Notes: a model not told the origin generated them from the letters alone. Counted from the stretch's first letter, positions 1-9,563 are shown. The stretch is DNA of 64,000 bases from JADJDM01 sp044352985 (GCA_044352985.1 JBILCU010000012.1:1-64000); one strand, 5' to 3'. Numbers and translations are program-made.

Positions 1-3000
1 ATTCAGTGATTGTAAAAGATGCAAATAATTGTAGTGCAACAAGCAATGTTACCTTATCACAACCTGCTACTATTACTGCAACACTTTCCGTTACTTCAAA
101 TTACAACGGTCAACATATTAGTTGTTATGGAGAGCACGATGCTAATTTAATGGTTGTAGCCAATAATGGAGTTGCACCATTTACTTATGAGTGGTCAAGT
201 AATTCAATTGTTTTAGGTAATACTTTGAGTGGAGTGGGAGCTGGTACTTATAGTGTAACAGTTAAAGATGCAAATGAATGTGCAATCATTAAAAGTATTC
301 AAGTTACACAGCCATTACAATTGATTGCAACGGCTAATGTAATTTCAGATTTTAACGGATATGATATCAGTTGTTTTGGCGCAAATGATGGTATAGCAAG
401 TGCAAGCGCAACCGGTGGAACTGGAGTTTATACTTATCAATGGTTAACTATACCACCTCAATTAAATGATACAGCATATCAGTTATCTGCAGGTTCATTC
501 ACCGTAAGTGTAAGAGATATTAATGAATGTTTAGCAACAGCAACTGTAAGCGTTCAACAGCCATTGGCAGTAAATGTTAATGCTCAGGTTACTTCTAATT
601 ATAATGGAGAAGATATCAGTTGTTTTGGAGTAAATGATGGAATTACTCAGGCAAGTGCAAGCGGTGGGACAGGAGTTTTTACCTATTCATGGTCAACGCA
701 ACCTGTTCAAACAACATCAACTGCAAATCAACTTTCAGCGGGATCATATACTGTTACCGTGAAAGATGAAAACAATTGTCATGCTACAGCAACTGTTACC
801 TTACAACAACCAGATCAATTAACTGCAAGTGCTATTGTTACTTCAGATTATAACGGAACTGATATCAGTTGTTTTGGATTTCAGGATGGGGCAGCAGAAG
901 TTACCTCAAATGGAGGAACAGGTTCTTATTATTATACTTGGAATACCATTCCTATTCAATCTGCTGATTCTGTTAGTGGATTAGGAGCTGGTACTTATTC
1001 GGTAATTGTTTTAGATGTAAATAAATGTAGTACTACTGCTAGTGTTACTTTAGAGCAACCTGCTGCTATTACTGCAACATTAACTGTAACTTCAAATTAC
1101 AATGGACAACATATTAGTTGTTACGGTGAACACGATGCCAGTTTAATCGTAGTTGCCAATAATGGAGTTGCTCCATATACTTACGAATGGTCAAGTAACT
1201 CAATTATTATAGGAAATACATTATCTGGAGGGGCAGCGGGCACTTACAGTGTAATAGTAACAGATGCTAATGAATGTTCTTTAATTAAAAGTACTCAGGT
1301 TACGCAACCAGAGCAGTTAATAGCTACATCCACAGTAATTTCTGATTACAATGGTTTTGATATTAGTTGTTTCGGTGCAAATAATGGAATGGCAAGTGCA
1401 AGTGCAAATGGTGGAACAGGAGTTTATACTTTTCAATGGACAACTAATCCTGTACAGCAAAACAACACTGCTGTTAATTTAACTGCCGGTTCTTATCAGG
1501 TTATTGTTACAGATGCTAATCAATGTGAAAGCACAACTTCTATTACACTACAACAACCTGATCAAATTATGATTTCACTTTTAGATATTAGTGATTACAA
1601 TAATTTTAATATAAGTTGTTATGGAAGTAATGATGGTTATATTGATATATCAATTCAAGGCGGTGTAACTGCTTATCAATACAATTGGTCAAATGGTTCA
1701 ACGAATCAAGATTTAACCGATTTAATTGCTGGAAATTACATGGTTACAGTTACCGATGCAAATAATTGTATTTCGCAATTAAGTGTAGAATTAAACCAAC
1801 CTGAGCAACTAGCGATTCAAGTTGATTCAATAAGTAATTATAACGGGTTTAATGTAAGTTGTAATGGTTCTGATGATGGGTTTATTGCTGTAACAGTATT
1901 TGGAGGCGTAACTTCATATAATTTTGTTTGGAGTAATAATACATCAAGTGAAGATTTATACAATATTGGATCAGGAACTTATAATTTATTAATTACTGAT
2001 GCAAATAAGTGTACACAAAGCATTTCATTGTTGTTAAATGAGCCAACAGAAGTTATTAGTTCTTCAATTAAGCAAGAGCCTCTTTGTTATGGATTGAATA
2101 CTGGTTCTATTGACGTTTCAATTAATGGTGGAGTAGCAAATTATACTTACAATTGGTCTAATGGTCCTCAAACAGAAGATATTGATAATTTGGTTGCAGG
2201 AAATTACACATTAACTTATCATGATCAAAATAATTGCAGCGGTTCACTTTCAGTTACTATAAATCAACCTGATCAATTATTAATCACTAAAAATGTAGAA
2301 CCAATTGCTTGCTATGGAGATTCTTTAGGAAATATCCTTACAGAAGTAAGTGGTGGAGTTGTACCTTATAATTACAGTTGGTCAAATCAACTCTCGGGAA
2401 ACAATTTATTGAATATACCTGCCGGAGTTTATATGTTGTTAGTGAAAGATGCCAATAATTGTAGCGTAGCTGATACTACTGTATTGATTCAGCCTGATTC
2501 TTTACAAGCAACTTTACAAAGTTCGCTTTATTATAACGGACATCATGTTAGTTTAAACAACGCTTACGATGGATCAATTAATCTCACAGTTACTGGCGGA
2601 GTTGGTAATTACAATTACCTATGGTCGAATGGTGAAACAAGTGAGGACATTGCTCAACTTCATGCAGGAACGTATTATGTTACTGTTATTGATTCAAATA
2701 ATTGCAGAGTAAGTACTAGTATTGTTTTAACAGAGCCGTATGTGTTAGAAATGCCGGAAGGTTTTTCTCCTAACGATGATGGTAAAAATGATTATTTCAT
2801 CGTTCATGGAATTGAATCCTATCCGAAAAATAATCTTAAAATTTTTAATCGCTGGGGAAATATTGTTTATCAAAAAGATAATTACATTAATAGCTGGCAT
2901 GGTGAAAATACCGATGGGCAGGAACTTCCGGATGCAACTTATTTCGCAATTCTTGAAATTAATAACGGAGATATTGTTTTAAAAGGATATGTAGAAATCA

Positions 3001-3011
3001 GAAAAAAATAA
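1..3011 (+). CDS. Giant SprB-repeat surface adhesin with T9SS type B sorting domain (5' partial)
   Basis: The reading frame is open from base 3 at the window edge, so the true start lies upstream; the GTG at position 6 is internal. At least eleven SprB-like Ig repeats follow one another. Each opens around an S-[DN]-[YF]-N-G-x-x-[IV]-S-C-[FY]-G core and ends with Y-x-V-x-V-x-D-x-N-x-C. The first six repeats have an exact 83-residue period; later ones are more diverged. The last ~85 residues, with the E-x-P-x-G-F-S-P-N-D-D-G-K-N-D motif and an F-N-R-W-G-N motif, match the gliding-motility-associated CHU_C (type B) sorting domain. The protein is therefore probably exported by T9SS and displayed as an adhesin. 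The PorP/SprF and PorE-like genes immediately downstream fit the usual sprB-sprF arrangement. Confidence 0.93.
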   Translation, partial: SVIVKDANNCSATSNVTLSQPATITATLSVTSNYNGQHISCYGEHDANLMVVANNGVAPFTYEWSSNSIVLGNTLSGVGAGTYSVTVKDANECAIIKSIQVTQPLQLIATANVISDFNGYDISCFGANDGIASASATGGTGVYTYQWLTIPPQLNDTAYQLSAGSFTVSVRDINECLATATVSVQQPLAVNVNAQVTSNYNGEDISCFGVNDGITQASASGGTGVFTYSWSTQPVQTTSTANQLSAGSYTVTVKDENNCHATATVTLQQPDQLTASAIVTSDYNGTDISCFGFQDGAAEVTSNGGTGSYYYTWNTIPIQSADSVSGLGAGTYSVIVLDVNKCSTTASVTLEQPAAITATLTVTSNYNGQHISCYGEHDASLIVVANNGVAPYTYEWSSNSIIIGNTLSGGAAGTYSVIVTDANECSLIKSTQVTQPEQLIATSTVISDYNGFDISCFGANNGMASASANGGTGVYTFQWTTNPVQQNNTAVNLTAGSYQVIVTDANQCESTTSITLQQPDQIMISLLDISDYNNFNISCYGSNDGYIDISIQGGVTAYQYNWSNGSTNQDLTDLIAGNYMVTVTDANNCISQLSVELNQPEQLAIQVDSISNYNGFNVSCNGSDDGFIAVTVFGGVTSYNFVWSNNTSSEDLYNIGSGTYNLLITDANKCTQSISLLLNEPTEVISSSIKQEPLCYGLNTGSIDVSINGGVANYTYNWSNGPQTEDIDNLVAGNYTLTYHDQNNCSGSLSVTINQPDQLLITKNVEPIACYGDSLGNILTEVSGGVVPYNYSWSNQLSGNNLLNIPAGVYMLLVKDANNCSVADTTVLIQPDSLQATLQSSLYYNGHHVSLNNAYDGSINLTVTGGVGNYNYLWSNGETSEDIAQLHAGTYYVTVIDSNNCRVSTSIVLTEPYVLEMPEGFSPNDDGKNDYFIVHGIESYPKNNLKIFNRWGNIVYQKDNYINSWHGENTDGQELPDATYFAILEINNGDIVLKGYVEIRKK

Positions 3012-3066
3012 TAATAATACCTTTTATAAAAACCATGTTAAGAGTAAATTTTAGATAAAACACTAA

Positions 3067-3117
3067 GTCAGTTCGAGCGAAGTTGAGAACATCCATTTCA
3101 ACTTCGCTCATCATGAC
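3067..3117. repeat. Palindromic repeat with GTCA/TGAC ends (family A)
   Basis: A 51-bp imperfect inverted repeat lies between the adhesin and porP-like genes. The left arm contains GAGCGAAGTTGA and the right arm contains its exact complement TCAACTTCGCTC. The outer bases are GTCA and TGAC, the same ends as the large arrays at 8.6-13.4 kb. It could act as a REP-like element and as an mRNA 3' hairpin. Confidence 0.7.
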
Positions 3118-3177
3118 TAGCAAACTTATCATATAACTCATTAATTAAAATTTAAGGATTAAATAAAAATAAATACA

Positions 3178-4098
3178 ATGAAAAAAATAATTACAATACT
3201 GCTACTTCTTTTTCAGTTGAAATTAGTTGTTGCGCAACAGGATCCGATGATTAGTCAATACATGTTTAATGGCTTGTTCATTAATCCTGCCTATTCCGGA
3301 AGTCACAAGTATTTTACATCAAGTTTACTGCACAGGAATCAGTGGCTTGATTTTCCGGGAGCACCAAAAACCTTATTATTTGCTGTGGACGGTTTAGTTC
3401 CTTCAAAATCCGAGAACATGGGAGTTGGATTAATCGTTGTTAATGATTGCATTGGTTCAACTGAACAAACTGACATTTACGGTAACTATGCCTATCAACT
3501 GAAATTAAAAAAAGGAAAATTAGCATTAGGCTTGAAGGCAGGAGTTTCCAATCATGTTTTTAAAAACAATGCTACAGTGTGGGATGAGAATGATGTAAAT
3601 TTTTCTACAACTCGTTCTAATTGGTTACCCAAATTTGGTTTTGGGGTTTATTATTTCTGCGATAATTGGTATGCAGGTTTATCTGTCCCTACTTTATTGG
3701 CTTATGATGTAAACAAAAGTTTTAGTGTTGATGTAAATGAAGCTACATTTTTAAATAGGCATTATTATGCCTATGGCGGATATGTTATAAAATTGAATGA
3801 TCAACTAAAATTAAAGCCATCGGGATTAGTAAAATACGTTCCATCAGCACCTATAGAAGCTGATGTCAATTTACATTTATTATATAAAGATCAGTTTTGG
3901 ATTGGTACAGGTTACCGCACAAATGATGCGGTGGTGTTTATGTTGGAATACCAAACTAATGTTCGTTTCCGTGTAGGTTATGCATATGATTTAACGCTAA
4001 CCAAAATAAGAAATTACAGTAATGGCAGTCATGAAATTATGATTGGATATGATTTTGGTAAAGATCTAATCAAAGTAAAAACACCAAGATATTTTTAG
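3178..4098 (+). CDS. PorP/SprF family type IX secretion outer-membrane protein
   Basis: This is a 306-residue protein with an N-terminal signal peptide (MKK then a hydrophobic stretch ending V-V-A-Q) and the family signature Q-Q-D-P-x-x-S-Q-Y-M-F-N-x-x-x-x-N-P-A-Y-S-G just after cleavage. The rest alternates short amphipathic beta strands, consistent with an outer-membrane beta-barrel. SprF-type paralogs usually stand beside a type B-sorted adhesin and are needed for its secretion, so this is probably the dedicated partner of the SprB-like protein upstream. Length and start are normal for the family. It could serve other type B cargo as well. Confidence 0.92.
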   Translation: MKKIITILLLLFQLKLVVAQQDPMISQYMFNGLFINPAYSGSHKYFTSSLLHRNQWLDFPGAPKTLLFAVDGLVPSKSENMGVGLIVVNDCIGSTEQTDIYGNYAYQLKLKKGKLALGLKAGVSNHVFKNNATVWDENDVNFSTTRSNWLPKFGFGVYYFCDNWYAGLSVPTLLAYDVNKSFSVDVNEATFLNRHYYAYGGYVIKLNDQLKLKPSGLVKYVPSAPIEADVNLHLLYKDQFWIGTGYRTNDAVVFMLEYQTNVRFRVGYAYDLTLTKIRNYSNGSHEIMIGYDFGKDLIKVKTPRYF

Positions 4099-4131
4099 TA
4101 TATGTTTAAATTATATTTTGAAAAATGTTTT

Positions 4132-4155
4132 GTCAGTTCGAGCGAAGTCGAGAAC
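4132..4155. repeat. Solitary left half of family A palindrome
   Basis: This 24-bp sequence runs from GTCAGTTCGAGCGAAG to CGAGAAC. It repeats the left arm of the palindrome at 3067-3117 almost exactly but has no matching right arm nearby. It looks like a decayed half-copy. Confidence 0.55.
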
Positions 4156-4260
4156 TGTTTATTAAGAATTCAAATCGTTTAACAGTTTATGTATTTAATT
4201 AAAACAAACAGAAGTAAAATTTAAACAGATATTAATTCAGTTAACAGCAAAAAAATAATC

Positions 4261-6183
4261 ATGAAGAAAATTATAATATCAAAATTCATTGTTGCAGTTT
4301 CATTTTTTGTGCTCTCTTGTACCAATGGAATTTACAGAAGAGGTGTTATTAGTTACAATAACATGGAATACAACAAAGCCATTGTTCGTTTTGAAAAATA
4401 TCTACAAAAAAAAGTCGAACCTATTGATGCCAAAATTAAATTGGCTGATTCTTACAGAATGATTAACGACTTTGAAAATGCAGAAAAGTGGTTTTCTAAA
4501 ATTGTTGATTTACCTAAAAGTGAAGACATTAATATGTTTCATTACGGAAGAATTTTAATGAGTTTAGGTAAGTACGAACAAGCCAAAAATTGGTTTGAAA
4601 AATACCTTAAAAAAGCACCTGACGATTTTGTTGCAGAGATGTTACTTGCATCCTGCCAGTCTGTAGATGAATTTAAAAAAGATACAACTTTGTTTTCCGT
4701 TAAAGAAGCAGACATACCTGAAGTGGCAACTGCATTTGCTCAAATTCCATACGGAAGAGGAATCATTTTTACAGCAGATAAGGTTACTTTTAAAAATAAT
4801 AAAACATCCAACTGGACAGGTAGATCTTATCTTGATTTGTATTTTACGCAAAAAGATGAACGAGGAAAATGGATTAGTCCGGCTTTATTAAAAGGAAACA
4901 TTAATGGGCAGTTCCATGAAGGTCCGGCATGTTTTAATAAAAATGGAAACATTGTTTATTTTACACGAAGTAATTATTGGAGAAAAAAACGATTAGCGAA
5001 AAATGATAAGAATGAAAATAATTTAAAATTATTTAGAGCAGAACTTATTAATGATGAATGGAAAAAAATTGAAGAGCTTCCATTTAATAGTGATGATTAT
5101 TCTTGTGGTCATCCAACATTAAGTGCAGATGAAAAAACATTGTTTTTCATTTCCGATATGCCTGGTGGAATTGGTGGAACCGATATTTACAAGTCAGAAT
5201 GGAAAGACAGTGTTTGGACTAAGCCTGAAAATTTAGGTAATATTATTAATACAAGTGGAAACGAAATGTTTCCTTATATGCACAGCGACGGAACATTTTA
5301 TTTTTCATCCACTGCTCATATAAATATGGGAGGTTTGGATGTTTTCATGTCTTCTTATGATGGACATAAATGGTTACAGGCAGAAAATTTAAATTATCCA
5401 TTAAATACTTCTAAAGATGATTTTGCATTTGTGTTGAATGAAGATAATAAGACAGGATTTGTTTCTTCCAATAGATATGAACACGATAAAATTTTTGAGA
5501 TTACTAAAAACGATCCTTCATTTATTTTGTCGGGCTATGTTTGGCACAAAGGCAGACGCAATGATGTGATTGATTCAGCAATCATTGAAATAAAAAATTT
5601 AACAACCAATGTTGTTAGTAATGTGCTTACAGATAAGCAAGGTTTTTATACCTATAGATTCAGTCCAAAATCAGCTTATTTAATTAAAGCTTGGAAACCT
5701 ATGCATTTTTCTACAACAGATCCGAAACAATTTGATATGACTGGTAAAAAATATTCCGAAAGTTTCACAGCCAATTTTGAAATGGATGAAATTATTATTG
5801 AAAAACCAATTGTGTTAGATAATATTTATTACGATTTAGATAAATGGTTTATCCGACCTGATGCTGCAAAAGAGTTGGATAAATTAGTAACCGTAATGAA
5901 TGAAAATCCTACACTTAAAATTGAACTAAGTTCGCATACCGATTCAAGAGCTGGTGATCAGTATAATTTGGTGTTATCAGACAAACGAGCAAAAGCAGCA
6001 GTTGCTTATTTGGTGTCAAAAGGTGTTGATGCAAAACGCATGACCTGGAAAGGTTATGGAGAAAGTAAATTGGTAAATCATTGTAAAAATAATGTTCCCT
6101 GCTCGGAGGAAGAACATCAGAAGAACCGAAGAACTGAGTTTAAAGCAGTTAAAGAAATTAAAAGTATAGTGAAAAATAAATAA
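4261..6183 (+). CDS. PorE-like OmpA-family lipoprotein (TPR, PD40 propeller, regulatory domain, OmpA)
   Basis: The 640-residue protein begins with a lipoprotein signal peptide whose lipobox is V-L-S-C (Cys20). TPR-like helices follow at about residues 30-150. WD40/PD40-type beta-propeller repeats lie at about 170-410 (for example F-F-I-S-D-M-P-G-G-I-G-G-T-D-I-Y). A carboxypeptidase-regulatory-like fold lies at about 420-500. A C-terminal OmpA peptidoglycan-binding domain lies at about 525-635 (H-T-D-S-R-A-G-D-x-x-N, L-S-D-x-R-A). This domain order is that of PorE of the type IX secretion system, an outer-membrane lipoprotein tethered to peptidoglycan. It sits 162 bp after the PorP/SprF gene and is probably co-expressed with it, ending at the terminator at 6196-6224. 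Confidence 0.9.
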   Translation: MKKIIISKFIVAVSFFVLSCTNGIYRRGVISYNNMEYNKAIVRFEKYLQKKVEPIDAKIKLADSYRMINDFENAEKWFSKIVDLPKSEDINMFHYGRILMSLGKYEQAKNWFEKYLKKAPDDFVAEMLLASCQSVDEFKKDTTLFSVKEADIPEVATAFAQIPYGRGIIFTADKVTFKNNKTSNWTGRSYLDLYFTQKDERGKWISPALLKGNINGQFHEGPACFNKNGNIVYFTRSNYWRKKRLAKNDKNENNLKLFRAELINDEWKKIEELPFNSDDYSCGHPTLSADEKTLFFISDMPGGIGGTDIYKSEWKDSVWTKPENLGNIINTSGNEMFPYMHSDGTFYFSSTAHINMGGLDVFMSSYDGHKWLQAENLNYPLNTSKDDFAFVLNEDNKTGFVSSNRYEHDKIFEITKNDPSFILSGYVWHKGRRNDVIDSAIIEIKNLTTNVVSNVLTDKQGFYTYRFSPKSAYLIKAWKPMHFSTTDPKQFDMTGKKYSESFTANFEMDEIIIEKPIVLDNIYYDLDKWFIRPDAAKELDKLVTVMNENPTLKIELSSHTDSRAGDQYNLVLSDKRAKAAVAYLVSKGVDAKRMTWKGYGESKLVNHCKNNVPCSEEEHQKNRRTEFKAVKEIKSIVKNK

Positions 6184-6195
6184 ATGTATTTAAAT

Positions 6196-6224
6196 AAAAA
6201 ACCCGCTCTTGAGCGGGTTTTTTA
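6196..6224. terminator. Bidirectional rho-independent terminator
   Basis: The arms ACCCGCT and AGCGGGT flank a CTTG loop, with an A-run before and a T-run after, so it works in both directions. It sits between the convergent PorE-like gene and the His-rich peptide gene. Confidence 0.88.
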
Positions 6225-6230
6225 TTGATT

Positions 6231-6473
6231 TTAGTGAGGCTTTTTCTCGTCTTTGTGATCTCCTTTATGATCTCCTTTGTGATCATCTTTATGTTCAGCT
6301 TTACTTGCGTCTTTATGATCAGCATGTTTAGCGTCTTTGTGGTCTCCTTTGTGCTCATCTTTGTGAGCTTCTTTAGCGTGTTCTTTTTTCTTTGCAGGAT
6401 CTTCCTGTGCATTAACTACAGAAACTGAACCTAATAATAAAGCTACTGATAATGATAAAACTAATTTTTTCAT
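6231..6473 (-). CDS. Exported His/Lys/Asp-rich low-complexity peptide
   Basis: This 80-residue protein has a clear Sec signal peptide (MKK, then a hydrophobic core, cleavage after N-A at residue 22). The mature part is a ~58-residue chain of HKD, DHKG and DHKD units with 11 histidines and very many lysines and acidic residues. It has no hydrophobic core, so it is probably disordered. Histidine and carboxylate density suggests metal (Zn, Cu, Ni) or polyanion binding in the periplasm, but this is inference. The gene has its own promoter region and ends at the shared bidirectional terminator. Repeats of GATCTCCTTT-like DNA create long shadow frames on both strands. I do not recognise a named family. 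Confidence 0.75.
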   Translation of the reverse strand: MKKLVLSLSVALLLGSVSVVNAQEDPAKKKEHAKEAHKDEHKGDHKDAKHADHKDASKAEHKDDHKGDHKGDHKDEKKPH

Positions 6474-6631
6474 GGTTATTGTTTTTTAATTGGTTTTAAC
6501 GAATTAACAAATTATAAATTAAAAAAACAAATTATTTTAGCTACTTTTTTTCTATACATAATTTTTATGTTAATTAATTCCCTTTAATATTTCAACGCAA
6601 TTCCTTAAATTCGCGAACCTAAAAAACAACC

Positions 6632-8629
6632 ATGATTACAGCAGAAATGCCTGTTAAATACGACAGAAAAAAACATAAAGACGAAACTCTTTTAACGCTT
6701 TATAAAAATATCCTTAAACCAAGAATGATTGAGGAAAAAATGTTGATTTTACTTCGTCAGGGAAAAATTGCTAAATGGTTTTCGGGTATTGGTCAAGAAG
6801 CCATTTCTGTTGGTTTGGCAACAGCATTAAATCATGAAGAATTCATTCTTCCTATGCATCGTAATTTGGGAATATTTACTACACGCGGTATTCCATTAAA
6901 CAGATTGTTTTCTCAATTTACAGGAAAACCAGGTGGATTTACCAAAGGTCGTGATCGCTCATTTCACTTCGGTACTCAGGAGTATAAAATTGTTGGTATG
7001 ATTTCTCATTTAGGGCCGCAAATGGGTGTAGCTGATGGAATCAGTTTAGCTAATAAACTTAAAAATAATAAACAGGTAACTGCTGTGTTTACTGGTGATG
7101 GCGCTACTAGTGAAGGTGATTTTCATGAAAGTATGAATGTAGCTGCTGTTTGGGACTTACCTGTTATTTTTGTTATTGAAAATAATGGTTATGGTTTATC
7201 TACTCCAAGCAGTGAGCAATTTAAATGCAAGCAGTTTATAGATAAAGCAATTGGTTATGGAATTGAAGGTGTTCAGGTTGATGGGAATAATGTGTTAAAA
7301 GTTTATGAAACCGTAAAACGAATTGCTGAAGATATTCGCGAAAAACCTCGTCCGATTTTATTAGAATGTATTACTTTCCGTATGCGCGGACACGAAGAAG
7401 CGTCTGGAACTAAGTATGTTCCAAAAGAATTGTTTGATGTTTGGGGTAAAAAAGATCCTGTTCAAAATTTTGAACGCTTTTTATTAGAAGAAGGGGTGTT
7501 AACAGAAGAACTTGTTGAAAGCATTCGTGCAGAGTTCAAAAAAGAAATTGAATCAGGTTTGGAAATTACGTTTAACGAACAAATTCCTATGCCTAACACA
7601 GCACTTGAATTACAGGATATGTATAAACCGTTTGAGTTGAGTAACTCAACTCAAACAGGAAATAAAACGTCGAAACGATTTATTGATTCCATTTCTGAAG
7701 GTATGCGCCTGGCAATGAAAAAGCACGATAATTTAGTGTTGATGGGACAAGATATTGCCGAGTATGGCGGGGCATTCAAAATTACAGATGGCTTTGTAGA
7801 AGAATTTGGTAAAGCACGAGTTAGAAATACACCTTTATGTGAATCAGCAATTTTAGGCGCCGGTTTTGGTTTAAGTATTAACGGACACAAAGCCATGGTG
7901 GAAATGCAGTTTGCAGATTTTGTGTCAGAAGGTATTACGCAAATTGTAAATAATTTAGCCAAATCGCATTACCGTTGGGGACAACATGCTGATGTAGTTG
8001 TGAGAATGCCAACAGGAGCAGGCGTTGCTGCTGGTCCATTTCACTCGCAAAGTAATGAAGCTTGGTTTTTTCATACTCCGGGATTAAAAATTGCTTATCC
8101 TGCATTTCCTTCAGATGCAAAAGGATTATTATTAAGTGCATTTGAAGATCCTAATCCTGTATTGTTTTTTGAACACAAAGGATTATACAGAAGCATTACA
8201 GAAGACGTTAGCGATGATTATTATACCATTCCATTTGGACAGGCAAGATTAGTGAAAGAAGGAACTCAGGTGTCGATTATTACTTACGGAATGGGTGTTC
8301 ATTGGGCAATAGAACTATTAAACAAACATCCTGAAGTTTCAGCTGATTTAGTTGATTTAAGAACATTAGTTCCATTGGATGTAGAAACTATATACAACTC
8401 GGTTAAAAAAACAGGTAAAGCGTTTATTCTACATGAAGATACTTTAACCGGTGGAATAGGAGGAGAGTTGAGTGCATTAATCAGCGAGCATTGTTTTGAA
8501 TATTTAGATGCACCTGTTATACGTGAAGGCAGTTTAGATACACCTGTACCAATGAATGCGGATTTAGAAATTAATTTCTTACCAAAAGAACGCTTTGAGA
8601 AAAAGTTGTTGGAGTTGGTGAGGTATTGA
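6632..8629 (+). CDS. Fused E1 alpha/beta subunit of a branched-chain-type 2-oxoacid dehydrogenase
   Basis: The 665-residue protein joins an E1 alpha half (about 1-330) to an E1 beta half (about 345-665). The thiamine diphosphate motif is present as G-D-G at 155-157 and N-N at 184-185. The R-S-F-H-F-G phospho-loop lies at about 109-114. The beta half has the L-V-L-M-G-Q-D-I-A-E-Y-G-G-A-F-K opening and the typical C-terminal transketolase domain (V-D-L-R-T-L-V-P-L-D). The enzyme would decarboxylate branched-chain 2-oxoacids and acylate a lipoyl E2, supplying branched acyl-CoA primers for fatty acids. No E2 or E3 is nearby. Fused E1 genes are common in Bacteroidota. Its last 20 codons are duplicated at 11720-11781. 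Confidence 0.93.
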   Translation: MITAEMPVKYDRKKHKDETLLTLYKNILKPRMIEEKMLILLRQGKIAKWFSGIGQEAISVGLATALNHEEFILPMHRNLGIFTTRGIPLNRLFSQFTGKPGGFTKGRDRSFHFGTQEYKIVGMISHLGPQMGVADGISLANKLKNNKQVTAVFTGDGATSEGDFHESMNVAAVWDLPVIFVIENNGYGLSTPSSEQFKCKQFIDKAIGYGIEGVQVDGNNVLKVYETVKRIAEDIREKPRPILLECITFRMRGHEEASGTKYVPKELFDVWGKKDPVQNFERFLLEEGVLTEELVESIRAEFKKEIESGLEITFNEQIPMPNTALELQDMYKPFELSNSTQTGNKTSKRFIDSISEGMRLAMKKHDNLVLMGQDIAEYGGAFKITDGFVEEFGKARVRNTPLCESAILGAGFGLSINGHKAMVEMQFADFVSEGITQIVNNLAKSHYRWGQHADVVVRMPTGAGVAAGPFHSQSNEAWFFHTPGLKIAYPAFPSDAKGLLLSAFEDPNPVLFFEHKGLYRSITEDVSDDYYTIPFGQARLVKEGTQVSIITYGMGVHWAIELLNKHPEVSADLVDLRTLVPLDVETIYNSVKKTGKAFILHEDTLTGGIGGELSALISEHCFEYLDAPVIREGSLDTPVPMNADLEINFLPKERFEKKLLELVRY

Positions 8630-8660
8630 TTTTATTATAATCCCTCCATCGTTTTATTTT

Positions 8661-9118
8661 GTTATCCGACGATAGGAGGAATCAGAAAAAACAGATGCTT
8701 CCTGTCGTCAGCATGACAATTAAAAAATACTAAATCCGAATTCTAAAATCTAATTTTTTGTCTTTCCGACGACAGGAGGAATCTGAAAAAAAACAGATGC
8801 TTCCTTCGTCAGCATGACAATTAAAAAATCTTAAATCCGAATTCTAAAATCTAATTTTTTGTCATTCCGACGGCAGGACGAATCTGAAAAAAAACAGATG
8901 CTTCCTTCGTCAGCATGACAATAAAAAAATCCTAAATCCGAATTCTAAAATCTAATTTTTTGTCATTCCGACGACAGGAGGAATCTAAAAAAAACAGATG
9001 CTTCCTTCGTCAGCATGACAATTAAAAAATACTAATCCGAATTCTAAAATCTAATTTTTTGTCATTCCGACGTCAGGACGAATCTGAAAAAAACAGATGC
9101 TTCCTTCGTCAGCATGAC
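8661..9118. repeat. Array of five ~100-bp palindromic repeat units (family B)
   Basis: Five hairpins lie at 8661-8717, 8760-8818, 8861-8919, 8962-9019 and 9061-9118. Each starts GTCATTCCGACG, has arms meeting at AATCTG...CAGATG, and ends GTCAGCATGAC. The 42-43 bp between hairpins (TAAATCCGAATTCTAAAATC and flanks) are also conserved, so the true repeat unit is ~100 bp. Arms are imperfect complements of about 25 bp around an A-rich loop. The array fills the space between the dehydrogenase stop and the first GIY-YIG gene and contains no plausible gene. It could form RNA hairpins that terminate or protect the dehydrogenase transcript. Confidence 0.93.
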
Positions 9119-9148
9119 AATAAAAAAATCCTAAATCTTAATTCGCCA

Positions 9149-9463
9149 TTAATCTTTTATCGTATCATTCAAGAAGTCCCAATTTTTGTTTAACAAATTT
9201 ATTAATTCAACTTTTTTGCTTCTTCTCCATCCTTTTATTTCTTTCTCTCGTTTTATTGCTTGCTCAATAAATTGATATCTTTCAAAGTAAATTAAATAAA
9301 TGCAATTATATTTTCCTGCAAAATGTTTTTTGGGCCCAAGAGAATCTAATAAATGTTCGTTTAGGCGATTTTCTATATTATTTGTGACGCCTGTATAAAA
9401 AACGTTTTTATTCTTATTTGTTGTTATGTAAACAAAATAATTATGTAAACCGATTGGTTTCAT
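9149..9463 (-). CDS. GIY-YIG single-domain nuclease, copy 1
   Basis: This 104-residue protein is one GIY-YIG domain. It has the F-V-Y-I-T-T strand, then F-Y-T-G-V-T-N-N, R at E-N-R-L-N-E-H, and the catalytic glutamate region K-R-E-K-E-I-K-G-W. Such YhbQ/UPF0213-like small proteins are predicted metal-dependent endonucleases; their cellular role is mostly unknown. It is 102/104 residues identical to the copy at 12599-12913. Both copies are bordered by family B palindromes on the 3' side and family C palindromes on the 5' side. That arrangement, rather than the domain, is the unusual point: the nuclease may act on or mobilise the repeats. Confidence 0.9.
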   Translation of the reverse strand: MKPIGLHNYFVYITTNKNKNVFYTGVTNNIENRLNEHLLDSLGPKKHFAGKYNCIYLIYFERYQFIEQAIKREKEIKGWRRSKKVELINLLNKNWDFLNDTIKD

Positions 9464-9563
9464 TTAAGACTAATGGTTCTCTTATAAATCTTTATTAAAG
9501 TTATAAATATATCTCTTAATTCTTATTGAAAAGCATTAGCTAATCCAACCTCTTTTGATTTTT

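Noticed and set aside
6158..6428. Two overlapping frames (Lys/Thr-rich on minus, Phe/Val-rich on plus) over the His-rich peptide gene
   Set aside because: They are shadows created by the short tandem DNA repeat; only the minus-strand frame 6231-6473 has a proper signal peptide.
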